A stretch of DNA of 64,000 bases, taken from assembly GCA_014871385.1 (NCBI GenBank), contig CM026429.1, positions 9,605,075 to 9,669,074 on the forward strand. The letters are read 5' to 3'. The notes under the pieces are model-generated. The model searched no databases. It was not told the origin of the DNA and was given only the letters and a program-made list of their open reading frames with translations. Numbering within the stretch: position 1 is the stretch's first letter; every line of letters begins with the position of its first letter. Shown in pieces: positions 24,790 to 37,198 of this stretch. Source of the stretch: Ceratodon purpureus (taxonomy: Eukaryota > Streptophyta > Bryopsida > Pseudoditrichales > Ditrichaceae). The translations under genes were made by a program, and so were the position numbers.

Positions 24790-27511
24790 ACTTATCCTTG
24801 TCTTAGCAGTAGTGTTTGTGATGTGTACAAAAAATTCAATTTTAGAATCAATTTTTGTATTAATTTGTCACTAATATTATCAATTGTTTTATTATAGTGT
24901 CTTCTTTTTATATACATTGAAATTAAAAATAAATAAAAAACAAAAAAACGATCGTGACATTGATAACTCAACTTTGTACATACTATATATATATTCATAT
25001 TCTTTCATTATATTTTTAACCACATTTGTATAGTTTATTGAACATATTAAGTTTTAAGTATCTATAAATGTAATTAAAAAAAGACTAATACTTTTATTCC
25101 ACTACTTGATTACTACAAATTGTCATTATTCCTACAACTTTTGAATCTATGAATAGATGTTGTGGAACATTGTCTTTCTTAAGGATCATTGTTTGAACTC
25201 AAAAAACTACAACCTCTTAAATAGATACTTTGTAGTATGCTTTGAATTGATTAAATCTTTTGTAAATATTGCCAATTCTTGTCATTGATACAATTGTAGC
25301 AGTGGTCGTTTTTTTGTTTTTTTGTAAATGGAGTAACAACACATCTTCACTAACTACATAGTTGTGTCCAACCTTAGATTTTTTAAAAGTGATAGAAAAT
25401 AGATTAAAGGCCCTATTCTCTTATGATATCCTTTTTTTGAAAGAAGAAAGGAAACTTCAACTGCGCCTATATAACCTGGTCCAACTTCTTGCTATCTACC
25501 AAATCTTTACTTAAATTATATAAATTATCACTTGAGCATGGATCTTTATGCTTTAATATATCTGATAATTCATAGTTGTTGAGCTGCTATATATTAGGAA
25601 AAATCTAGGGTCTTAAAGGAAACTTTGAGTTTTGTATATGCTAAAAAATTTGTGCCAAACCTTGCATTTTTTATGGTGGCATCTTGTTGATAACAATGTA
25701 GTTCCTTGGGTTTAGCCAGGGGGTCTAAGTTATCGACGATATTAGCGCTATTAATACAACCAACACTGCCATCATTATGTCTACAAATGTTGTTAGCGGG
25801 GAGCAACATGCACCAATACGCTTTTATAGAGAGGGATGTTTTGGCAGCCGGTTCACCTACCACGAGTTGTCTTATAGGGCTCCTTTGAGACCCCATTTTC
25901 TCCTAATGCTATTATGTGTTCCACATTTTTCTTATTCGTGTCTTTAAAACTCAACCTACAAATAACTACTAATGCTTTGTTGAAGTATTGAACTAATACC
26001 CAAAACTAGAGTTTGTTGAAGTTGAACATGCCAACAAATAAGAGCACACTAAAAGAACATGAAACATAGATGGATTTTTTTTAATGAAGCATCAGATTAG
26101 ATGGATGTATACACTACCATTTCATTATCTTATAATTATTTGAAATATTTAAAATAATAAAATTATTGTTATTTAAAAAGTTATACATCAAAAACAATGA
26201 GATTTCTTAAAAAAAACAATGATTTAAGTCTAATATGGATATTTAATTAGGAAAAGATATCTATATAAAAAGCGATGAAGTTTCACATACTTTAATACAT
26301 GCACAATATTCAAAAACAATAAATGATGAACTACTTCAAAGCAATTTACATATTTTGGTGAAGAATGACTTAAATTAGTTTGGATAAATATTGAAAATAG
26401 TGTAGTATTAGCAAACATATTTTAGACATAACAAACTATATTATATATATTTTTAATTTTAATATATTGATTTATTGAATATTAATGCACTTTACTTAAT
26501 TTATGACCTTTTAATCTACTCATCAGAATAAAGGTGATGAAAGGTTTGATTTTAATAAATCAGAAGAATCTATTGGAGAAAAAACCATATGTTGCAAAAA
26601 ATCTTTTAAGAGCCTTTGTCTCCAAAAGAACAATAAAGTGCATTTTTTTTTATACCAAATTTGAATTTGAATTGCAAGTTATTAAGTTCATATTCAATGA
26701 TTCTATAACAAGAAACAAAAAAATTTTAAAAAATTAAGGATGGAAAATAGAAATACAAGAATTTATTTTCAGTGATATTTATTTCTTTTCAGATCTAAGG
26801 CTATTTCTAGTTTTTTGTTTTGAAAAAAAGTTCAAAAATAAAATATTAAGAAGAAAAACCTTATTTTTCATAAATAATAAAATATTTATTCAAGGGTGAA
26901 CGAACTTGCAATGATGTACGGTAATCTTTCTCCACCAAACACAGAGTCTCATGAATGTCATGAACGAAAAGACACCAACCCCTTTCATCCTCATCATCCA
27001 CCCTACCACACACACACAAGTAGTGTAAGAAAAAAGAAAGGAAGTAGCCCTTCAAGGGTTCCCTTGATGCCCAATTCTCATGGATTGATTGATTGCTGTG
27101 GCATCAACAAACCCACACTGTAGCTTCCAACACACAACTCACCATTCACTCCACTCTCCATGCTCCACACTCAGTGACTCGGTTTGCCAAACTACAAACA
27201 TCATCAAAGTACATGCCCCACTTCCAGTTTCCACATAACTTCTGATGACCATGAACTTGCCTATGACATGATGACTCATTCCTGACTCTGATAAGATCAT
27301 TCAAAGTTGCACAATCCAATTCCTACACAGTCTCTGTTACATCCTCAGAAGAAAATTCAACATATAGTTATGAGAGTGGAGCTTGTTGTGGAGTTACTAG
27401 GATTTTACTGAGTTATGAGAATTTGGTGACTTAGAGGAGAGCTTGGGTAGGAGAGGGGAGGGAATTGGGTGAGAGAAGGGATCATTCAGGTTGTTTTGAT
27501 CGATTCAGAGC

Positions 27512-27770
27512 ACAATTGGGTTTTTGTTACAATTTTTTCTGGAGTTTTGCATATGATTTTGGATTTTTTGGTGTTGAATTAGGGTTTTGTTTTTGGGGTT
27601 GTAGAGGTTTTGTGAGAATTGGTGGATTTGAGGAAGGAAGAGGTTTTGTGACATCGTCCAATTTAGTGTACAATTGGGTTTTTGTTTGGAGTTTTGTATA
27701 TAATTGGGGGGTTTGTGGTGTTGGATTAGGGTTGTGGTTTTGGAGGGTGTGAGAATTGGGGACTTGGAGG
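27512..27770 (+). repeat. Diverged tandem duplication in the LCAT4 leader
   Basis: Two adjacent G/T-rich copies, about 27512-27640 and 27670-27770, share caattgggtttttgtt, ggagttttg-at-ata-att, ggtgttg-attagggtt and gtgagaattgg-ga-ttggagga in order. They lie just before the start codon of the LCAT4-like gene. Confidence 0.6.
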
Positions 27771-27811
27771 AGGGGGGTTTGGGAGGGGAAGGGGAGGGAG
27801 GAGGGGGAGAG

Positions 27812-30800
27812 ATGGTGCTCAAGATATCGGTGCGGGAGATCGTGGAGAGGATTGAGAATTTATGGCCGTGGCATCATAAGGATGGGGATGATGGGGGTGA
27901 CGATGGGGTGGATTCGAACATGAACCCGGTGCTGTTAGTGCCAGGGATTGGAGGGTCGATTCTCAACGCTGTGGACAAGAAGGGTCATAAGGAGCGTGTG
28001 TGGGTGCGCTTGTTCGAGGCCGATCATGAGTTTCGCTCCAAGCTCTTCTCGTATTACGACCCTGTTACGGGTAGGGTGTTGGGTTTTGGAGGTCGCGAAG
28101 TGAATTGAAGTGAATTGAAGTGAATTGAAGTGAATTGAAGTGAATTGAAGTGGATTGGATTTTGTTTTTGTTGCATCTGTCGTGATTTAGCTCTGAAAAT
28201 TAGTGAGACTTCGAACAGTTGTTTAGTTTTGGTGAAGTTTGAGAGATAGATGTGTCTTTCATCTTAATCAATTGTGGAATTGAAGTTTTCTCTGAGTGGG
28301 TGATTGGCAGGGAAAACTCATTCGTTGGATAAGAACATAACAATCGAGGTTCCGGAGGATCGGTTTGGATTGTACAGCTGTGACATTCTCGATCCTGATG
28401 TGGTATGTGTATACATGGTTTTGTTTCGTGAGCCATCTGCAGTTATGGTTTCTTTCCTTGCGATTGTAATATTTTTCATTAATGTAACTGGAGATTCGGC
28501 CCTAATGTTTATCTTCTTTGATTGTGGCAGATTGTGCGTTTGGATACCGTCTACTACTTTCATGATTTGATTACTCAAATGAAAAGTTGGGGTTATAAGG
28601 AGGGTAAAACGTTATTTGGCTTTGGTTATGATTTCCGTCAGAGCAATAGGTATGTATATGGATAATTTACGTATCTTAGTATGGCTTGCACCGATGAATT
28701 TTTTACTCATGAACTGAAATTGTTGTGAGCTTTCGTCTCCACACTACTGTAGCACGAAGATAGAAACCTAATATTAGAGGTTTATGCTTGAGGATTTTTT
28801 CATACTCTGCACATCTTACTAGATCACCTAACACTCGGTTCTGCTAATTATTTTCACCTTCACTATTTAAAGGAATGCTGATTTAAATCGATTTTAAATT
28901 TTGTCTTACTGTAATACAGGCTTGGAGAGACCATGGATCGGATGAAGGTGAAGCTGGAGACTATGTATGAGGCTTCTGGCGGTAGGAAAGTGGACATCAT
29001 CACACATTCCATGGGTGGACTTGTAGTGAAGTCGTTTCTCGCCCTCCATCCTGAGGTAAAGGATCTTTGGTTTTAGCGTGACAGCATGATCATCAGATGT
29101 GGTTGCGCTCCGAAGATTCAGAAAATCCGGTAGAGCTTTAGACATTTGTTTATCGTTGCATGGACCGGGGATTTAAGTAGCCTGCATAGGAGCGTGGTTT
29201 GCTTAGATTATCTGCATTATATTCTATTGGCCCATACGCTAAGTTTTGGCTCTTTGTTGAATGCAGGTGTTTGAAAAGTATGTTAATTCGTGGATTGCTG
29301 TTACTGCACCCTTTCAAGGTGAGAGGTCCTTGAGCTTTGTCCGGATTTGGCAGAATAAATACATTTTTGCGGCGGGAGTTAGAAGGGTTCACGTTTCCCG
29401 ATTTAGAATGAGTTAATGATGTCATCTCTGCTAGTCAACAGCTCTACAAGGTGTTTTGCATTTGTCTCTAGTTTCTGTAAAATGAACACGTCTAAGGCAA
29501 GGACACAGAATGTTTTCATTCCATCATGTATTTTAACCACTTTCACAAATTGAAGGATACACCGAAGCTGTTCAGCAGTTAGGGTATTGGTTTTCATTTT
29601 GTTGTCTGTCTCATCGTGGCCTTGCTTGTCTTTCAGGTGCTCCCGGTTTCATCATGGATTGTCTGCTGACTGGTGTGGAGTTTGTGAAGGGTTGGCAGCG
29701 AGAACTGTTCGTTGCCAAGTGGAGTATGCATCAACTAGTATGTACATTCCCTTTCTTTTAGATTGTCCCATAATTGCTCACAATAGCTCTTATGTCACAA
29801 TAATGAATGCTTTGCCTGTGATTTTATATTGAAGTTTTATTTAATTTTCAAAGAGAGTATTTGCGCTGAGTAACTTTGTATTTTGATTATTATTGTATGC
29901 TAATTGAAAGCTTGTGTTTGTATCTGCAGTTGATAGAGTGTCCATCGGTATACGAACTGATTGCTTCCCCGCACTTCGATTGGAGCGAACCTCCTGAACT
30001 GCGGTTGTGGCGGAAACAAGCAGAAGAGAATGGCAAGGAGAACGTAAAGCTCGAATCATTTGGGCCTAGAGAAAACCTTGAGGTTATGATGGCTGCACTT
30101 GAAGAGAATAAGGTACGTACAATTGAATGATTGAAAAACTTTTGATTTTCTTTTAGATAAACTGGTTGTAACTTGTGTTGCATTTACTTGATCATTATTT
30201 CGAATGTCTCGACTCTGTTTGACACTGCACATGTGTTCGGAACGTTTTTTTCAGCTGGACTACAACGGGGCCAAGATACCTTTGCCTTTGAACAAGGACA
30301 TTGTGAATTGGGCACTTGAGACTCAAAGGATTATGCACACAGCGAAGCTGCCTGAAGGCGTTAAGTTTTATAATCTCTACGGCACATCATGTGAAACTCC
30401 ATATCATGCCTGGTTAGTTCTATACCCTGCATTAAAGTGAACCCCGAGATGCATTAATTGTGCCTTTGCATATACTTATCTAAGTAGCCACTACCCCACT
30501 TCGTTTGTTCATTTGATTCTGACAGTGAATTTTCCTTGCTTTGGCAGCTATGGGAGCAACAAGACGCCTCTGGAGGAGCTAGCTGAAATTTTGAACTTAG
30601 AGGTACCTTTCCGACGAGGTCTCTTAACTTTATGAGGTTATTATAGATGTTCATCTGGGTTTTCAATATCATCTGCTATGATGGGCTGATTTTTGTCAAG
30701 TCCTGCTTTTGCCAAGGTGGACTGCTTTTTGTCAAGTCATTTCAAGAAAATAAACGGTTAATATTTTGTTCCTTTTGCTTTGTAAGTTGCTAACATGTTT

Positions 30801-31885
30801 GGTACACGCTACTGTTTTTCTGCGACTGAGTTTGAACTTATATCGCTGTTTTAGCGTGATCCAGCTCTTCCTCTAGATGAACTAACAAAATCTGCTAATG
30901 AACCAGGCTGAGTTTTCCTGCGTTGATGGGGATGGCACTGTTCCAGTCGAATCTGCAATGGTAAACCCTTTTCTACTGTTGTTCTTGAAAGATTCCTACT
31001 GTAGGCATTTGTTGAAGTCTCTGATTAAGACTCTTTACTCAGTCTACAACGTGAGTGACATTCTCAGATTGCAGTTGGTCTTTGTTGATCGTCTTTGTGA
31101 TGACTTGTATTGTGATAGGGATTGCAGATTTGGATGGTAAAAAAACGTTTCTTTTCTGCTCGTGGACAATTCATCTTTCACGAATATAATCCTCAAACGT
31201 ACCAATGTACTCGTTTTTCTTGCAGAACTCAGTGTATGACAATTTCTTGTATGTACAGGCTGATGGTTTGAAGGCAGAAGCAAGAGTAGGAATTCCTGCT
31301 GATCACCGGGGTATCCTTATGGATGAGCACTTTTTCCACGTTATGAAGCATTGGTTGAGGGTGGGAGGTGTGGACCCAGAATACGATCCAGAGACAGATT
31401 ATGTTATGGTGCCCATGTCCAGAAGACCTTTTGAATTTGATAGCCACAAAGAGGAGAGTGTTGATGTCTCTGGTTCTGAAGCTGGTTCCGAGGACAGCTT
31501 GAAAGTGCCTTCAAAAGAGGTTTACATTGCCACTGTGGAAACAGGTACTGTTTTTCTCTTGTGATCATGCCGTGCTTCTATCTCTTGCTAATTGATAGTC
31601 TTTATGGTTTACCGGGCTAATTATGAAATGATTGGGTCATTGCCAGGTTCAGGTTCATCCAGTGATATTCGAGCAGAGGCTCATGCACAAGTCCATCACA
31701 AGGGGGACCGAATCAGTGAACCTGGATTTCAAGTCTCAACCATTGGTGTTGCCGAAGGTCTGGATAAAGAAGAAACCAAGGCAGCTCTTGACCAGGTTAT
31801 GGCTGCGGCATCGGAAGAAGCTAAAGCCGCCACTTCAAAGAACAAACGGATTATCTCTGATAAGACATGTTATTTGAAGCATTAG
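27812..31885 (+). CDS. LCAT4-like phospholipase/acyltransferase
   Basis: Twelve exons: 27812-28070, 28311-28402, 28531-28649, 28920-29055, 29267-29318, 29637-29737, 29930-30112, 30255-30412, 30548-30602, 30907-30960, 31259-31544 and 31647-31885. They give 577 residues with all phases consistent. The protein belongs to the lecithin:cholesterol acyltransferase family of alpha/beta-hydrolases and most resembles plant LCAT-like 4 (At4g19860). Arabidopsis relatives act as phospholipase A on phosphatidylcholine. The N-terminal block NPVLLVPGIGGSILNAV and the family block GFGYDFRQSNR are clear. The likely triad is Ser187 in ITHSMGG, Asp392 or Asp394 in VDGDGTVP, and His419 in ADHRGI. The tail after about 480 is acidic and low-complexity, then Ala/Lys-rich, and is not conserved. 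No signal peptide is seen. An in-frame ATG at 27704 would add 36 Gly-rich residues; I chose 27812 because family homology starts there. Confidence 0.9.
28101..28150 (+). repeat. 10-bp tandem repeat in LCAT4 intron 1
   Basis: Five exact copies of TGAATTGAAG begin 30 bp after the intron 1 donor, followed by degraded copies. This is a simple minisatellite. Confidence 0.95.
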
Positions 31886-34800
31886 TGATATGCCAGGATG
31901 GTTGGTTTGGTCCCTCTCTTAAGAAAGCCGAAGCTTTTGCAAGTGCATGCAGTGCCTACTCGATAGAGTGATTCCTTCAGAACGCCGTAAATACTGAGGT
32001 GGCCTTCTCAATTCATCCCTGTTGGATACTCTTGAAGTCAGTGCAAGTGGCTCCAGCAAATAGTACGCTGATTCAGCCAAGGTATGGATCAACGATGAAA
32101 TTTCAACAAGATAGAGTTAAGGCCATCCTGAAAGTACGCTTTCATTAACGATGGAAGTATTATAAGGCGATGGTTTATCTGTACATACCGGAGACGTGGA
32201 AAAAGTCATAACGATCTGAACCTAGTAGATATCAATGCTGTTCTCCAGTCAAAAACTTGTACAGGTGTACCCGTTAGTTTGTAAGGAAGCATATTAGACT
32301 TCGGAATTCTTCGTACGTTGTAATTAAACCTTCGGAAGTGACAGCACGTATTGTTGCTCGTTAGGTCTTGGGTTACTGGCGATCTGGAAAGGGTGTAGGG
32401 ATCGATTATATGATGTTGGAAGCATCTTGTAAAGTTTGTAAATAAAACTTTGAATTGTACAATTGAGTTCCTTGATATTTCCGTTCTTTCTTTTGTACTG
32501 TCATTGTAACTAATCAAGGATGTTCACAAGTTGTTTCGGTGCCTGCTGATTGCGATTACCGAAGAAAGTTTCAAGACGCTAACAAGTTAAGTTATGAGTA
32601 ATCCGTTAAAGGTGTATCAAAACCAGGAGTCAAGTAGGAGAACTTCTGTACGTATCTGCAAGCGACGGATTTACTAAGTTCTCTGGCAATCAAATTAGTA
32701 AACTGTGTTGTCACCTTCTCCGAGTACGATTACAAGCAAAATTACTTTTCATGACGCACCGTGTAACGTTGGAGTTGCAAAACGGTTTATGGAGCGGCTG
32801 TATGTATGAATTCTCTGACTAAATGGTTTTGGAGATATCTTGATTACCGACATACTGGGCGCCGACTGAATTTCTGTAATGCAAGTGGACAGTCAACTAG
32901 TACCTACTTGGGGATTACTATCATTCGTTCATTAATGTGACAATAGATTTATTCCAGAGCTATTTAGTGTTAACAATCGTGATTATTATGCTTTCATCTT
33001 GCACAATTCATTCTGTCTCCAAGTTATGGATAGAGTGGACATTCTCCAATTATTGCCTCAGGCGCGAAGAGTACAGGTTCAAGCCTCTCCTCTTCCTCTA
33101 AATTTTTCATTTGCAGTGAATATTGAGGTGCATTCCGGTGATGGTTTGAAGAATATTCTTGGTAGCGCCTGCTATGTCGGTCAAGCAATAAATTCATCGC
33201 TCACAGTAACGATTCGACTCGAAACGTCGTCTTCTGATTAGCGATGTGCCAAAGAAATTTATAAATTAAAGAACTGCCATACCACGGATGCACCTCTGAT
33301 ATTCAAAAGCAACAGAAACGCATAGACACCTAAGCGTATGTTATCATACAAATGCCTCGATTCGGGGGAGGCTCCTAGAATAAGGGTAAATAGGTGAACG
33401 ACCCACATGGGTTTGACAGGTTTCAACCCTGAGCGTACATTTATATTATCTTTATTGTTTCAGAAATGGATCACCTGAGTGTCTCCTGAGGGTCTTTTCT
33501 TTTCTTTTTTTCTTTGAAAAGTTGGTTTTTAGTGAGACAAACTACAAACGTTCCTTTTATTGCAGACGAAACTGATCTCCTGAGGATCTCAAGAAATAGA
33601 TCTCGTATGCATGCATTTTGTCATTTTTTCCTGAAGGACCGAACGAACTCAATACAACTTATACCCCTAGTTTCAACCATTTTTTATTCAAAAGACGAGA
33701 AGTATCAAGTCGTCAGTCAATGCTAAAGTACTCACACCTTTAGAAGTTGGTGGCGTACCTCCATGTAAAGAGATTTCGAAGCACCCAAACAGAGCCCATC
33801 TGGCAGCAATATCGGACTGATTGAGGAGCAATTCAAACTTAGAAAAATTAAATATAAAAACATACCTTAAAAATTTCTGAAAAGCATTATTTTTCCTGTT
33901 ATGTGACTCCATTACCCATTATAACTCACGACATCCACGACATTCCTGTTATATAACTCTATCATGGGTGTCGCTTGGGGCCCACAAAGAAGCTGAATTT
34001 CATTTCTATCTTTCTTTTCAGTTTGACACAAACGAAAAATTTAAAGTGAATTGCATTTCACTAAAGAGAAACTCCACACAACTCTGCCCCTGATCAGGAT
34101 CCGAAATTGCCTTCAGGATCCCTGTGAATGATAGCCCCTCTTGATGAACACATCTCACCAATTACCATCCATGCAGACAGATACTGATTCTTCTTCCGCA
34201 GATGCTTCAAAACTTAGAAAATTTCCAAGGCCTGACTCGGAGTTTTTCAGAGAAGAAAACAGAGTCCAGGGTGAACGAATCCAAGTCTCGGCCACAGCGC
34301 CAAATAGTCTCTGGGCCAGGGCTGGCTCGCCGAAACGCCGGGTGATATGACTGTCTTCCATCCGTCATAAGAGTGACAAACTTCACCCCATCTTTATATA
34401 GACAAGAGCACATAAGTCAACCTTCTCATCCAGAGTACCTCACTCACCGTCCGATGTTTGATCCGGAGGCCCACAACTTCTCCACGATATGGGCAGCCGC
34501 CTTGTTTAGTAGCAACTTGGTTGAAAATTCGGGATTCCAGAGCTACAGGAGCACTAATAAATTATCTCACCATGGATGAGCTAATTTGATGGGATCTGTA
34601 TGGGGTAAAGTTCGAACTTTCAGAGGAGGTATGACCTGAGGAAGGCTTCAACAAAAAGCTTTTTGAACAGGAATGGTGGGTGGCGGGCAGAAGTTGGCAG
34701 CAACAGTGAAATAATTTTGTTGGATGAGAAAAAGAGGGGGAATTAGTGAAGGAGTTAGGAAGGAAAGTCAGGGCAAGACTTGTTTTTAGAAGTTGTTGTG

Positions 34801-35875
34801 CTCGGCGTGACCCTGATGATCTTGGTGTGACACTGTGGTTGCCATTGCTGGACATCTTGGAAGTTGCTTGGGCATCGCTGTTAATATTTTTATGATGGTG
34901 AACGAATTCACGTGCTACCTCACGTTGACACCTCCAGCAGTAAGTTACACCTGCAGAGCATACTTTACCGTACCCACAAATGCTGAATGTTATTGTTGCC
35001 CTCTCGATCAGACAGAGTACGCCCTGTAAGTCGTGTGTTCACGTCGTTGGAGAGTTGTTGCTGAGAGTTGCAGCTGTGTGCTACTTATTGAGGGTTAACT
35101 GGTTGAGGCTGTGTCGGTATGCAACGATCCGTGAGTATCATCACGAGCTTCCCCACTTTTGTTGCTCTGATCTATTCGCAACCGTCTTGCGCGTGTAAGC
35201 TTGATTCGTGTGGAGTTGTATCAGGCTATCAGCAGTGGCGGCTTCTTCATGAGCAGCTGCTAACAGTGGTTCAAAGTTGAAAGCCTAGCTTTGAGCCAGG
35301 TGACATCGGTAACGTTTCCTGGATTCGGCACTTCGTGGATGTGGTAGGTGAGTAGAAGCACTGGAACATTGGTTCACAGCAGTAGTGACGATGTTTTTGA
35401 ATGCGAAAGGAGATTGCATGTAGCTTCTGGTGGCGAACTTTCGTCCAGTGGTCATCAGTGCGTTGTCGTCTCCTCCTCGACTTCGCACTGGGCCCTCATT
35501 GACTCGCTTTTCCATATGCAGGCCTTCCTTTCTCCAACAATCCGTAAGGTTGGCATGGTATCCACTCCAGTACATGACTCCTGTAACATGCATATACTCA
35601 ATCCACGTCTTTGATACACACAGACAGCCAGAATTCCTCATTTTGGCGAACCAAGGGAGTATCATAGCTCCGTCGATTGAGTTGAGTATCAGCTTCACTG
35701 ATTATTGTTTAAAATTTTCATCAGAATCGCAAGCATGGTCTTTCAGACCGGGCATGGCTTTAAGGATTTCACTTCGCTTGGTAGGATGATGCGGCAGACT
35801 TAAGCTTTTTCCTGAAGGGTTTTGGTAGCAATTGAAAGCTAGCGCTTCATTAATTCCAGAAGCAGAGAGACAGAT
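31886..35875. other. Intergenic region between LCAT4 and the GT47 gene
   Basis: The first 600 bp are probably the LCAT4 3'UTR. No gene is recognised in the rest. Short open frames (up to 137 codons, minus strand at 35285-35698) match nothing known to me. Sequence just before 35876 is the likely leader of the GT47 gene. Confidence 0.5.
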
Positions 35876-37198
35876 ATGGGCACTTCTGTGAGGTCATCAC
35901 TTGTCCGTTATTACTCCATTTCAGCGCTGATTGTAGGCTTCTGGTTATTGGCCTCCTCTTTTTGGCTCCCTGGAAAGATTACTGTGGGCGTGATCAGGCA
36001 CGATGCTCCGACGAGCATAAGAGCGTACGCACATGGCAGGATGCTCAAGTCGCTGGAATCCGAGGCGGACGAGGTTGACGAGTCATTACCCGAAGGTTTC
36101 GATGCACTGTCGCCATTAGATTTGGTCTCTGATGAGGAGCTTGCAGTTCTCCAAGAGAGCCTCCCAAAGATGTACCACTCGCCGGAAATTTTCGCCCTCA
36201 GCTACGACGAGATGTGGAACAAGATGCAGGTGTGGGTGTACCCGGAACAGGAGGGGAGCCAGAAGTACGAGCACAAATACGACGGCCAAGAGGAGGAACT
36301 CACGGAGGAGCTGAGCAGCACGGCGGATCTCTTCTTCCGCATCCTCAAGCGCAGCGAATTCGTCACCGAGAGCCCCAGCCATGCTCACCTCTTCCTCATG
36401 CCCGTGTCCATCGACGCGCTCTGGGTCGACCTCGGCCCAACCAACGTCGCGGAGCAGTTGCGCCGCTACCTTCAGAAGATCCGCACCGACTTTCCTTACT
36501 GGGACTCCTCCCTTGGCGCAGACCATCTCTACCTCTCGTGCCATGCCTTCGAGCATAACAGCAAGCACCGCAACATCCTCGAGCTCGGGAAGAACGCCAT
36601 CCAAGCCGCCTGCTCCCCGCTTCGGCACAACCAGCAATTCTACCCGCACAAGGACATGGTGTTCCCGGAGTACAAGCCCGTCTCGGAGCACGAGATCCAC
36701 GCTGCACTCGCGAGCAGAACAGAGCGCACTACTCTTGCGTACTTCCCTGCTGGCTCGCCTGAAATCTCCGACCCCGACTTCGACGTCGAAGTGGACCCGT
36801 CGCCCCACCGATCGTCCGTATACTCAAAGCTCGCTAGGAGCAAGTTCTGCGTCAGCATCCCGCCGCACGAGTCCCTGAGCGTCGTCGACGCGCTCCGCTT
36901 CGGCTGCGTTCCAGTACTAGTATCCAAGACGGTGTTTCACGATCTGCCGTTCCAGGGATTTCTGAACTGGCGTGAATTTGCTGTTGTGCTCGGCATGGAA
37001 GACCTTCCGAAACTGAAGACCATTCTGGAGAGCGTTCCGGCGGCGAAGTATCGACAGATGCAATATCTGGGGCACCAGGCGAGCAAGCATTTGGAGTGGA
37101 ACAACCCGCCTGTCGCATACGATGCGTTTCACATGACGTTGGTTGATCTTTGGATTCGGCGACATAGCATCAAGTACGCGCGGCGAACGTTTTCATGA
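35876..37198 (+). CDS. GT47 exostosin-family glycosyltransferase
   Basis: Single-exon frame of 440 residues. It looks like a type II Golgi membrane protein: a short N-terminal cytosolic tail, one hydrophobic anchor at about 14-31 (SISALIVGFWLLASSFWL), then a luminal domain. An acidic stem (about 55-95) precedes the exostosin domain. Recognisable blocks are KMQVWVYPE, AHLFLMPVS, GADHLYLSCHAFEHN (near 215) and SKFCVSIPPHESLSVVDALR followed by FGCVPVLVS (near 322-350). The last matches the nucleotide-sugar-binding region of GT47. Plant GT47 enzymes build xyloglucan, xylan, arabinan and pectin side chains; the acceptor and sugar cannot be read from sequence. Length is normal for the family. The coding region is much more GC-rich than its flanks and has no introns. 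Start is the first ATG, 6 bp after an 'agagacag' stretch. Confidence 0.87.
   Translation: MGTSVRSSLVRYYSISALIVGFWLLASSFWLPGKITVGVIRHDAPTSIRAYAHGRMLKSLESEADEVDESLPEGFDALSPLDLVSDEELAVLQESLPKMYHSPEIFALSYDEMWNKMQVWVYPEQEGSQKYEHKYDGQEEELTEELSSTADLFFRILKRSEFVTESPSHAHLFLMPVSIDALWVDLGPTNVAEQLRRYLQKIRTDFPYWDSSLGADHLYLSCHAFEHNSKHRNILELGKNAIQAACSPLRHNQQFYPHKDMVFPEYKPVSEHEIHAALASRTERTTLAYFPAGSPEISDPDFDVEVDPSPHRSSVYSKLARSKFCVSIPPHESLSVVDALRFGCVPVLVSKTVFHDLPFQGFLNWREFAVVLGMEDLPKLKTILESVPAAKYRQMQYLGHQASKHLEWNNPPVAYDAFHMTLVDLWIRRHSIKYARRTFS

Larger units (their letters stand above)
23495..27811. other. AT-rich intergenic region up to LCAT4
   Basis: This is very AT-rich to about 26.9 kb, with only chance open frames. 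It contains the two-copy 0.25 kb direct repeat described separately. From about 27.1 kb the composition changes and the stretch is the likely promoter and leader of the LCAT4-like gene. Confidence 0.5.

Noticed and set aside
35285..35698. 137-codon minus-strand frame before the GT47 gene
   Set aside because: No domain or homology recognised, and it lies in the expected promoter/leader of GT47.
36116..36808. 230-codon minus-strand frame opposite the GT47 gene
   Set aside because: It is a shadow of the high-GC coding strand; its low-complexity Val/Leu/Glu-rich composition fits a reverse-frame artefact.
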